NCBI RefSeq assembly: GCF_020742345.1
Contig: NZ_DYXC01000093.1
Coordinates: 1-5,615, forward strand
Length of the DNA stretch: 5,615 bases
Source: Enteractinococcus helveticum
GTDB taxonomy: Bacteria > Actinomycetota > Actinomycetes > Actinomycetales > Micrococcaceae
Direction of reading: 5' to 3'
Part shown: piece after piece, positions 1 to 5,615 of the stretch
How positions within the stretch are numbered: position 1 is the stretch's first letter
How the letters are laid out: each line of letters opens with the position of its first letter
The notes under the pieces: model-generated
Seen by the model: the letters and a program-made list of their open reading frames with translations, nothing else
Databases searched by the model: none
What the model was told of the DNA's origin: nothing
Translations under genes and position numbers: made by a program

Positions 1-920
1 CCCAGCCCGGTGAACGCTGGATGCTATGCTCCGACGGCCTCAACGCCGTGGTCGATGACGGGACCATCCAACGCCTGATGAGTGCGGATAAACCGCTGGA
101 AGAGATCTGCCGCGACCTGGTCGATGAGACCCTGGCACGTGGTGCCCCGGATAACGTCACGATCGTGGTCTTTGAAACCGCCGAAGCCGAAGTCACCGTC
201 GATGACGACCCCAAGACCGATGAGCTCACCGAATCGGCGCTACAAGTCTCGAATGCCACCAACAGCGAACCAGTCTCTGCGGCACTACTGCGCGCCGACC
301 TCGGATCGCGTCCTCACCTACTGGTCGGGGCTGCCGAACTTGCCACCGATACCGATCAGATCCCCATCGTCACCCGGTCATCTTCCCAAAAGCGTGCCGC
401 AGCCCTCCTACACGGAGCATCCGAAGCCACCCCAGTCCCCCAGGCTCAAGGTGCTGCCGAACTTGAAGAAGATGCGGTGCCATCCGAACGTCGCTCCTGG
501 CCACTGCTAACCATGGTCGGGGTGTTTTTAATCCTATTTGCGACGTCGTTAGCTGTGGGCTTCCTGTGGATTCGCGGACAATACTATGTCGGAACCGCGG
601 ATGACCACGTCGCAATTTTCCAGGGCGTACCGCAATCATTTGGCCCGCTTGAACTGTCTTCGGTTGAAGAATCAACAGAGATCCCGCTGTCGCGTTTACC
701 CGGATACAGCCGTCAGCGTATTGAGGCCGGATTACCGGCCCAAGACCTGAACCATGCCCACGAAATCTTGGTAGATTTGGAAGCCGCGCTGATCCCCGAG
801 GCCCCGCCGGTCTCACCATCCGATCCGCCCGATGATTCCATCCCCTTGGCCGCCAACGGCGTAACCGCATCCGCCTCAATAGCCGGAGCCACCGCCGGCG
901 CAACAGGAGGCAACCCCTAA
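1..920 (+). CDS. pstP: PP2C-family Ser/Thr protein phosphatase PstP, C-terminal part (5' truncated by window)
   Basis: This is the metal-dependent phosphatase that removes phosphate from Ser/Thr kinases and their envelope substrates, working opposite the kinase encoded downstream. The reading frame is open from base 3 and the gene starts upstream of the window; 305 residues are visible. The ATG at 21 is an internal Met, because the preceding residues (QPGERW) continue the PP2C fold. Two PP2C metal-site motifs are visible: LCSDGL (Asp codon at 33-35) and DNVTIVV (Asp codon at 150-152). A linker of about 105 residues, acidic and Ala/Pro/Ser-rich, leads to one membrane span at about 498-569. The outer segment begins RGQYYVG, as in mycobacterial PstP, and includes VAIFQGVPQ. 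It ends in a low-complexity Ala/Gly/Thr stretch. The TAA stop shares one base with the rodA ATG. Family assignment is secure; the symbol rests on synteny plus the QYYVG-type ectodomain. Confidence 0.94.
   Translation, partial: QPGERWMLCSDGLNAVVDDGTIQRLMSADKPLEEICRDLVDETLARGAPDNVTIVVFETAEAEVTVDDDPKTDELTESALQVSNATNSEPVSAALLRADLGSRPHLLVGAAELATDTDQIPIVTRSSSQKRAAALLHGASEATPVPQAQGAAELEEDAVPSERRSWPLLTMVGVFLILFATSLAVGFLWIRGQYYVGTADDHVAIFQGVPQSFGPLELSSVEESTEIPLSRLPGYSRQRIEAGLPAQDLNHAHEILVDLEAALIPEAPPVSPSDPPDDSIPLAANGVTASASIAGATAGATGGNP
498..569 (+). other. PstP transmembrane segment
   Basis: About 24 hydrophobic residues run from the SWPLLTMVG stretch to FLWIRG, preceded by an Arg pair (SERRSW). This fits an N-terminus inside the cell and puts the catalytic domain in the cytoplasm and the roughly 115-residue C-terminal part outside. 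Boundaries are judged by eye. Confidence 0.88.
905..910 (+). promoter_or_regulatory. Ribosome binding site of rodA (AGGAGG)
   Basis: A full AGGAGG Shine-Dalgarno core lies inside the last codons of pstP, nine bases before the ATG at 920. It is the strongest of the three ribosome binding sites in the window and supports that ATG as the start. Confidence 0.85.
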
Positions 921-2341
921 TGACAAACACTATCGACTCCGTCGAAACCGACCGGCCGATCAAAAAGCCACTGCGCATCACCGAAATCTTCCTGATGGTA
1001 ATGGCCGTGGCGATCGGTTCGGGTGCCTACATGCTTTCCGGGCTGGGCATGGATCAGACCCTGGACAGTCAATACTGGGTGCAGCTGGGTGTCATGTTTG
1101 CCCTGGCCATTGCCTTCCATATTGTGCTGCGGTTGCGCGCACCATTTGCCGACCAGTACATTCTGCCGCTAGCCCTGACCCTCAACGGGCTGGGTCTGGC
1201 CATGATTCACCGGCTGGATCTGGTCCCGCCGGGTACGAATCTGGCCAATAACCAGCTGCTATGGACAGCACTGTCGATCATTATTTCCATGGCCATCGTC
1301 TGGTTGATCATCGACTACCGTCACATGCGCCGGTTCACCTACGTGTGGTTGTTGGCGTCAGCCATCCTGCTGATCCTGCCGTTTCTGCCATTTATCGGCA
1401 CGGAAATCTACGGTGCCCGGATTTGGGTCAACCTCGGTATCGGTTCCTTCCAGCCCGGTGAAGTCGCCAAACTGACCCTGGCCATTTTCTTTGCCTCATA
1501 TTTGAGCGCCAACCGCGATCTGATCCTGCTGGCCGGCCGCAAACTTGGTCCGCTGACCTTCCCTCGCGCCCAAGACCTCGGACCATTAGTTGTCGCCTGG
1601 CTCGTGGCTATGGGGGTGCTGGTCTTCCAACGCGACCTCGGCTCAGCCGTCTTATTCTTCGGACTGTTCATGTCCATGATCTACCTGGCTACCTCGCGGC
1701 TATCCTGGATCATCCTGGGTCTGGTCGCCGTCGGCGCCGGTGGCATCATCGCCGTCAACCTGTTCCCGCACGTCCAAGCACGTATCGACGGCTGGCTCAA
1801 TGCTTTCGACATGGACATGATCTACGCCGAACACGGCTCCCACCAGGTCGTCCAGGGACTCTTCGGCCTCGCCTCGGGCGGGCTATTTGGGTCCGGTCTT
1901 GGAGAAGGCCGGCCCGATCTAGTATTCGCGGCCAACTCGGATATGATCATCGCGTCATTTGGGGAAGAACTCGGCCTGGTCGGTCTGGCTGCGATCCTGC
2001 TGATCTTCTTCATACTCGTGACCCGCATTATGCGCATCGGCCTGTCAGCTCGCGATGCCTTCGGCAAATTATTGGCCGCCGGACTAGGTTGTGCCATGGC
2101 CATTCAGCTGTTCGTCGTTGTCGGTGGCGTGCTGCGCGTCATCCCACTAACCGGGCTGACGACGCCGTTCATGGCCGCCGGCGGGTCCTCGCTGTTAGCA
2201 AACTGGATGATTATCGGACTCGTGTTGTTAATTTCGCACACCGCCAACCGACCCATGGTGGCAGGCCCCATGGTCAATGCCTCCGGTGTTGGATCCGGTG
2301 CCGCGGTTCCGGGACAACCAGTAGAGGCGGGTGAACGCTAG
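920..2341 (+). CDS. rodA: SEDS-family peptidoglycan glycosyltransferase RodA (FtsW/RodA/SpoVE)
   Basis: This is a polytopic membrane enzyme that polymerises lipid II into glycan strands and pairs with a class B PBP, here PbpA. The 473 residues are close to the usual actinobacterial RodA length (about 470). Hydrophobic segments run through most of residues 20-440. Family motifs include QPGEVAKL (residues 178-185), QRDLGSA (237-243) and GGLFGSGLGEG (320-330). NSDMIIASFGEELG (339-352) follows; its Asp341 (codon 1940-1942) aligns with the essential SEDS Asp of the large extracellular loop. RVIPLTGLTTPFMAAGG (406-422) is the C-terminal signature. The cytoplasmic tail after residue 440 is Gly/Ala/Pro-rich and uninformative. 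The ATG overlaps the pstP stop by one base and has a good AGGAGG; the TAG stop overlaps the pbpA GTG by one base. RodA rather than FtsW is chosen from the pstP/pbpA/pknA context; sequence alone would only give SEDS. Confidence 0.95.
   Translation: MTNTIDSVETDRPIKKPLRITEIFLMVMAVAIGSGAYMLSGLGMDQTLDSQYWVQLGVMFALAIAFHIVLRLRAPFADQYILPLALTLNGLGLAMIHRLDLVPPGTNLANNQLLWTALSIIISMAIVWLIIDYRHMRRFTYVWLLASAILLILPFLPFIGTEIYGARIWVNLGIGSFQPGEVAKLTLAIFFASYLSANRDLILLAGRKLGPLTFPRAQDLGPLVVAWLVAMGVLVFQRDLGSAVLFFGLFMSMIYLATSRLSWIILGLVAVGAGGIIAVNLFPHVQARIDGWLNAFDMDMIYAEHGSHQVVQGLFGLASGGLFGSGLGEGRPDLVFAANSDMIIASFGEELGLVGLAAILLIFFILVTRIMRIGLSARDAFGKLLAAGLGCAMAIQLFVVVGGVLRVIPLTGLTTPFMAAGGSSLLANWMIIGLVLLISHTANRPMVAGPMVNASGVGSGAAVPGQPVEAGER
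2324..2330 (+). promoter_or_regulatory. Probable ribosome binding site of pbpA (GAGGCGG)
   Basis: GAGGCGG lies in the last rodA codons, ten bases before the GTG at 2341. It is a weaker match to the 16S tail than AGGAGG. The overlapping TAGTG suggests that ribosomes finishing rodA reinitiate here. The nearby ATG at 2345 is in another frame and gives no PBP protein, so GTG is the start. Confidence 0.6.
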
Positions 2342-3789
2342 TGAATGAATCCATTCGATACGCCTGGTACGGCGTCGTCGTGGCCTTCCTCGTGCTCATT
2401 GGTGCGGCAAGCTATGTTCAAGTCATCGGCGCCGATGATCTACGCAGCCACGAGGCCAACTCGCGCGAACTCTATAAACAGTTCGGTGGCCCGCGCGGTC
2501 CGATTCTGGTGGGTGGCGAACCGATTGCCGAATCCGTGCCCAGTGATTCCTCAAGTTTTGATTACCAGCGGGTCTATCACGACCCTGAACTGTATTCCGG
2601 GCTGACCGGGTTTTATTCGCTGGCCTATGGCCAGACCGGGCTGGAACAACGGCTCAACGGGTGGTTATCCGGTACCGCCGATGACCTGTTTATTGAACGC
2701 ATCCGTCAAACCCTGACCGGTGCGGAAAATCCCGGAGCGTCCGTTGAATTGACAATCGACCCAGACGTCCAGCGCGCTGCCTACTCGGCGCTGCCCGAGG
2801 GTATGGTGGCGTCCGTGGTGGTCTCTGAACCAGATACCGGACGCATCCTGGCCATGGCCTCGCGCCCGAACTATGACACGAACTTGCTGGCCGTGCACTC
2901 GACGTCGCAGGCTTCCGAAAACATGGACGAGATTGTCGACTCCGGGGTCTCCCCGTATGAAAACCGGCCAACCGCCGACCGAACCGAACCGGGCTCCACC
3001 TTCAAGCTCATTGATACCATCGCAATGCTGGAATCCGGAGAGTACTCCCCCGAGGACAGTATTTCGTTCCCCGACGTGCTGGAACTGCCACAGTCTGGCA
3101 CTCCGATTCGCAACTTCGAAGGCGGGATCTGTGACGGTCGGGGTTCGGCCGATTTAACCTGGATTTTTGCCCAATCCTGTAACACCCCGTTCGGGCAGGC
3201 CGCAATGGACCTGGGCCAAGACGCACTGTTAGATGTTGCCGAACGCTTCGGATTCAATGACAGCTCCATCAGCATCCCGCTGTCCGTAGCGCCGTCGAAC
3301 TTCCCCGAAGAGGAAATGACACAGGCCAACCTGGCGCAGTCTTCCCTGGGCCAGTTCGATGTCCAAGCCACCGCGTTGCAAATGAATATGGTTGCGGCTG
3401 GTATTGCCAATGACGGCACCGTGATGCTGCCACAGCTGGTGGATACTGTGCGCGGTCCGGATCTCAACGTGTTAGAAGAACCGCAACCGGAAGTATATTC
3501 CGAAGCGATCACACCGGAGATTGCCGAACAGATGACCGGGATGATGCAGGAAGTCGTCCAGTCGGGTACCGCCATGCCGGCCCGCTCATCGATTCCTATT
3601 GCGGCCAAGACCGGGACGGGGCAGACCGGTACCGAGGGCAAAGTGAACTCGTGGATCACCGGTTTTGCACCGGCAGATGATCCGCAAGTGGCGGTCACAT
3701 TGGTGTACCGCAATACTGACTATTCGGTGGGCAGCCAGCTCACCGCAACAAACCTGAAGAAAATCGTGGAGGCGGTGGTCGAACAGTGA
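2341..3789 (+). CDS. pbpA: Class B penicillin-binding protein PbpA (D,D-transpeptidase)
   Basis: This membrane-anchored transpeptidase cross-links peptidoglycan stem peptides and is a beta-lactam target; it is the partner of the SEDS polymerase encoded just upstream. The protein has 482 residues, close to mycobacterial PbpA (about 490). Residues 8-28 are a single N-terminal anchor with no cleavage site apparent. Residues 30-150 form the N-terminal PBP-dimer-type region, with VELTIDPDVQRAA at 135-147. The transpeptidase domain spans about 155-480. All three active-site motifs are present: STFK (Ser219 nucleophile, Lys222), SCN (279-281) and KTGTG (423-427). The only two cysteines are Cys264 and Cys280, flanking the region before the SCN motif. 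The GTG start overlaps the rodA stop by one base, and the TGA overlaps the kinase GTG by four. Nothing looks damaged. In mycobacteria PbpA is linked to division and to kinase control, which matches this neighbourhood. Confidence 0.96.
   Translation: MNESIRYAWYGVVVAFLVLIGAASYVQVIGADDLRSHEANSRELYKQFGGPRGPILVGGEPIAESVPSDSSSFDYQRVYHDPELYSGLTGFYSLAYGQTGLEQRLNGWLSGTADDLFIERIRQTLTGAENPGASVELTIDPDVQRAAYSALPEGMVASVVVSEPDTGRILAMASRPNYDTNLLAVHSTSQASENMDEIVDSGVSPYENRPTADRTEPGSTFKLIDTIAMLESGEYSPEDSISFPDVLELPQSGTPIRNFEGGICDGRGSADLTWIFAQSCNTPFGQAAMDLGQDALLDVAERFGFNDSSISIPLSVAPSNFPEEEMTQANLAQSSLGQFDVQATALQMNMVAAGIANDGTVMLPQLVDTVRGPDLNVLEEPQPEVYSEAITPEIAEQMTGMMQEVVQSGTAMPARSSIPIAAKTGTGQTGTEGKVNSWITGFAPADDPQVAVTLVYRNTDYSVGSQLTATNLKKIVEAVVEQ
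3768..3775 (+). promoter_or_regulatory. Probable ribosome binding site of the kinase gene (GGAGGCGG)
   Basis: GGAGGCGG lies inside the end of pbpA, with ten bases between its last G and the GTG at 3786. It supports the GTG start over the in-frame ATG at 3804, which has no good ribosome binding site. The GTGA overlap is typical of coupled translation. Confidence 0.65.
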
Positions 3790-5540
3790 GACCAATATCG
3801 GGAATGACGCTAGGTGGCCGATACGAACTGACTGATCGGATCGCTATTGGCGGCATGGGTGAAGTGTGGAAAGCACGCGACACCGTCCTGGGTCGGATCA
3901 CCGCCATCAAGATTTTGAAGGAAGAATACACGGGTGATCCCAACTTCCTACGCCGTTTCCGGGCCGAAGCTCAGCACACCGCCCTGCTGAACCACCCTGG
4001 TGTGGCCAATGTTTTTGACTACGGTGAAGAAGAAGGCTCTGGCTATCTGGTAATGGAACTGGTACCGGGTGACCCGCTGAGTGCCATTTTGGACCGGGAA
4101 AAGGTCCTGTCGCCAGACCGCACCCTGTCGATTATTGCCCAGACAGCACGTGCCCTATCCGCCGCCCACGCACAAGGTCTTGTCCACCGCGACGTCAAAC
4201 CCGGCAACCTCATAATCGATGCCAAAAACCGTGTCAAAGTTACCGACTTCGGTATCGCCCGCCTCGCCGATCAGGTTCCATTGACCGCCACCGGCCAGGT
4301 CATGGGCACCGCCCAGTACCTTGCCCCAGAACAAGCCACCGGCCAACAGGCCACCGGCGCCTCCGATATCTACTCACTGGGTATCATCGGCTACGAAAGC
4401 CTCGCCGGCCACCGCCCCTTCACCGGTGAGTCTCAAATCGCCATCGCCCTGGCCCAGGTCAACGACGATCCGCCACCGCTACCAGACTCCATACCCGAGC
4501 CAGTGCGTGCCTTGATCATGTCGATGCTGTCCAAGGAGCCAGAGGACCGCCCGGCCGACGCCGACAAACTGGCCACAGCAGCCGAGGCCCTGCGCCGCCA
4601 GGACACCCAGTCTGCAATCACCGCCGTGCCGGGCATGGTTCCGTTTATCACCTCGGGTGATTTTGATTCGGACGCCACCCAGCTGATCAACACCCAACAG
4701 TTCCAGGGTATGAACGACCCGGACGCCACGCAGGTCATCTCAGATGTACCCGCCGAAGGTACGCCCGTTTCGGATGCCACAGCTGCGTTGCCTGTCACCC
4801 CAACCGACGACAACGCGTTATCCGCACAATCCAACGGACTCGCCCCCAGTGCGCTACCCGAGGAAGGTACCGCCGAATTCGACGAATACGGCGACCAAGA
4901 CAAGAAGAAACGCAGCCCGTGGTTCTGGCCGGTCATCGCCGTCGTCATTTTGGCTGTTCTGACCGGTATTGGCCTGTTGGTGGCCTCGTTGGGTTCAGAT
5001 GAGGAACCGCAGCCCGAACCGACCGAGACTGTTGCCACCGTTTCGATCGACCCGGACGATTACTTGGGTCGGGATATTGATGAAGTTGCCGACGAGCTTG
5101 AAGAGTTGGGCTTTTCTGTTGAGCGTGTTGAGCGCGACGACGCAGAACCCGCCGGCACCGTGCTGGCATTGAACCCAACCGGTGAGGTCGAAGAAGGCTC
5201 CGAGATTCGTGTCAGCTACTCCAATGGCACCGGTGGTGAACCTGAGCCTGCCCCAGAGCCAACGTTCGAGCCAGAACAGCCCGATCCGCAACCAGAGCCC
5301 ACACAGCAACAGCCTCAGCCGACCCAGCAGCCCACTACCCAGGCGCCACAACCACAGCCCACAACGCCAGATGTACAGCCGACGCCTACCCAAACGCCGG
5401 AAGAACCTGAACCACCGGCTGAATCACCAGAAGAACCAGCCACCGAAGAAACTCCGAGCCCAGAAACTGGAGCCGGAACGAACGGGAATACTGGTCAAGC
5501 AACTACCAGCGTCGCCGGAACTCCAACCAATCAAAGTTAA
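3786..5540 (+). CDS. pknA: Transmembrane Ser/Thr protein kinase, PknA-type catalytic domain with one extracellular PASTA-like domain
   Basis: This Hanks-type kinase controls cell growth and division by phosphorylating wall-synthesis proteins; PstP is its expected antagonist. It has 584 residues. The kinase domain (about 12-270) is complete: Gly-rich loop IAIGGMGEVW (19-28), Lys42, Glu61, HRDVKPGN (134-141), DFG (154-156) and APE (180-182). The activation loop holds LTATG with Thr167 and Thr169, the usual autophosphorylation pair, then GTAQYLAPEQ. The N-terminus (MTLGGRYEL) and the loop GQVMGTAQY resemble mycobacterial PknA more than PknB. An acidic juxtamembrane linker of about 105 residues carries two DATQ-(L/V)-I motifs. 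KKKR (373-376) precedes a membrane span (377-402). Outside are a PASTA-like domain (about 416-479) and a Pro/Gln/Glu/Thr tail. Mycobacterial PknA lacks PASTA, so the architecture is mixed. The symbol rests on catalytic-domain resemblance and gene order. The GTG start gives an N-terminus matching PknA. Confidence 0.93.
   Translation: MRPISGMTLGGRYELTDRIAIGGMGEVWKARDTVLGRITAIKILKEEYTGDPNFLRRFRAEAQHTALLNHPGVANVFDYGEEEGSGYLVMELVPGDPLSAILDREKVLSPDRTLSIIAQTARALSAAHAQGLVHRDVKPGNLIIDAKNRVKVTDFGIARLADQVPLTATGQVMGTAQYLAPEQATGQQATGASDIYSLGIIGYESLAGHRPFTGESQIAIALAQVNDDPPPLPDSIPEPVRALIMSMLSKEPEDRPADADKLATAAEALRRQDTQSAITAVPGMVPFITSGDFDSDATQLINTQQFQGMNDPDATQVISDVPAEGTPVSDATAALPVTPTDDNALSAQSNGLAPSALPEEGTAEFDEYGDQDKKKRSPWFWPVIAVVILAVLTGIGLLVASLGSDEEPQPEPTETVATVSIDPDDYLGRDIDEVADELEELGFSVERVERDDAEPAGTVLALNPTGEVEEGSEIRVSYSNGTGGEPEPAPEPTFEPEQPDPQPEPTQQQPQPTQQPTTQAPQPQPTTPDVQPTPTQTPEEPEPPAESPEEPATEETPSPETGAGTNGNTGQATTSVAGTPTNQS
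4671..4739 (+). repeat. Duplicated DATQ-(L/V)-I motif in kinase juxtamembrane linker
   Basis: DATQLI (residues 296-301, bases 4671-4688) and DATQVI (313-318, bases 4722-4739) sit 17 residues apart in an otherwise low-conservation acidic linker. Each is preceded by a small or Pro residue, and a weaker echo (SDATAAL) lies at about 329-335. The Thr residues (298 and 315) have an Asp two positions before them, so phosphorylation followed by FHA-domain docking is conceivable, but that is inference. Confidence 0.6.
4914..4991 (+). other. Kinase transmembrane segment
   Basis: Residues 377-402 (SPWFWPVIAVV through LLVAS) form a single hydrophobic span. The KKKR just before it gives the positive-inside orientation: kinase domain in the cytoplasm, PASTA domain and tail outside. 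Confidence 0.92.
5031..5222 (+). other. Single extracellular PASTA-like domain of the kinase
   Basis: About 64 residues follow the PASTA pattern: a short strand (VATVSID), a Gly turn and helix (YLGRDIDEVADELEELGF), then SVERVE. After these come PAGTVLALNP, a Gly/Glu turn (GEVEEGSEI) and a final strand (RVSYSNG). PASTA domains in other kinases bind peptidoglycan fragments or lipid II. The usual VPDV opening is replaced by an acidic IDPDD, so the copy is somewhat divergent; four tandem copies are usual for mycobacterial PknB, here only one. Confidence 0.85.
5223..5537 (+). repeat. Low-complexity Pro/Gln/Glu/Thr-rich extracellular tail of the kinase
   Basis: The last 105 residues (480-584) contain no recognisable domain. 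The first 80 or so are built from short irregular units such as EPEP, PQPEPT and PTQQP; the last 25 become Gly/Thr/Ser/Asn-rich. The tail is probably extended and may thread through the wall. It codes in frame to the TAA with no sign of a frameshift, although its composition differs sharply from the kinase domain. Confidence 0.85.
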
Positions 5541-5615
5541 CGAAATGAAAACTCACATGAAATCCACGCACCACATCCATTGGGCAGTCCATCCGCCCCT
5601 GACGAGTACGACGCG
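5541..5615 (+). other. Sequence after the kinase stop; possible start of an uncalled downstream gene
   Basis: Seventy-five bases follow the TAA. There is no overlapping start, no clear Shine-Dalgarno and no convincing terminator hairpin with a T-run. Two + frames stay open to the window end. One begins at ATG 5545 (or ATG 5557) and reads MKTHMK. The other is open from the kinase stop, could start at TTG 5580, and ends GSPSAPDEYDA with coding-like GC-rich third positions. Synteny would predict pknB or another kinase next, but too little sequence is visible to identify it. Confidence 0.35.

Noticed and set aside
21..23. ATG as the true start of the phosphatase gene
   Set aside because: The frame is open upstream to base 3, and the protein starting here would lack most of the PP2C domain. 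The Met lies within a PP2C motif strand, so the gene is cut by the window edge.
370..981. 203-codon open frame on the - strand across the pstP-rodA junction
   Set aside because: The product is Arg-rich low-complexity (for example LLRRRWLRLLRRMRLRR), the typical shadow of Ala/Gly/Pro codons in pstP, and no ribosome binding site was evident.
2871..3713. 280-codon open frame on the - strand, antisense to pbpA
   Set aside because: It lies wholly inside an intact, motif-complete pbpA. The translation shows no domain and is Ser/Pro/Cys-rich, as expected from reading the complement of biased codons.
3804..3806. In-frame ATG as alternative kinase start
   Set aside because: No suitable Shine-Dalgarno lies before it, and it would lose the first six residues; the GTG at 3786 has GGAGGCGG upstream, overlaps the pbpA stop and gives a PknA-like N-terminus.
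4287..4358. Three copies of GCCACCGGC in the kinase activation-segment region
   Set aside because: They encode repeated Ala-Thr-Gly in the segment around APE with preferred codons. Two of the three belong to a variable stretch (QATGQQATGAS), but there is no sign of a DNA-level element.
4433..5038. 201-codon open frame on the - strand inside the kinase gene
   Set aside because: Antisense shadow of the linker and membrane-span coding region; no recognisable protein features.
5582..5598. GGGC...GCCC inverted repeat as a terminator of the operon
   Set aside because: Four-base stem with a nine-base loop and no following T-run; too weak to call.

Overview
The window reads as one strand of a single tightly packed operon from an actinobacterium. 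It carries the conserved cell-wall growth and division module pstP-rodA-pbpA-pknA, with all genes on the + strand. Gene order, protein sequences and lengths match the module known from mycobacteria, corynebacteria and Micrococcales. The DNA looks moderately GC-rich, with regular use of TTA and other A/T-ending codons. I would guess a moderate-GC member of the Micrococcales (Micrococcaceae-like) rather than a very high-GC actinomycete; the genus is not determinable from this window alone.

Layout: positions 1-920 hold the C-terminal part of a PP2C-type Ser/Thr phosphatase (PstP), including the end of the catalytic domain, a long linker, one membrane span and an extracytoplasmic tail. Positions 920-2341 encode a SEDS-family peptidoglycan glycosyltransferase (RodA/FtsW type). 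Positions 2341-3789 encode a class B penicillin-binding protein (PbpA). Positions 3786-5540 encode a transmembrane Ser/Thr kinase whose catalytic domain is PknA-like but whose extracellular part contains one PASTA-like domain and a long Pro/Gln/Glu/Thr-rich tail. The last 75 bases (5541-5615) follow the kinase stop and may hold the beginning of another gene, which cannot be called.

The genes work together. RodA polymerises glycan strands from lipid II and PbpA cross-links them, as a SEDS-bPBP pair. PknA phosphorylates growth and division proteins in response to envelope cues, and PstP reverses this. Stop and start codons overlap at every junction (1, 1 and 4 bases), so translation is probably coupled and the products kept in proportion.

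I see no previously undescribed system, mobile element, CRISPR array or RNA gene. The points most worth a second look are the PASTA domain on a PknA-type kinase, a duplicated DATQ-(L/V)-I motif in its cytoplasmic juxtamembrane linker, and an identical GAGGCGG plus 10-base spacing before both GTG starts.
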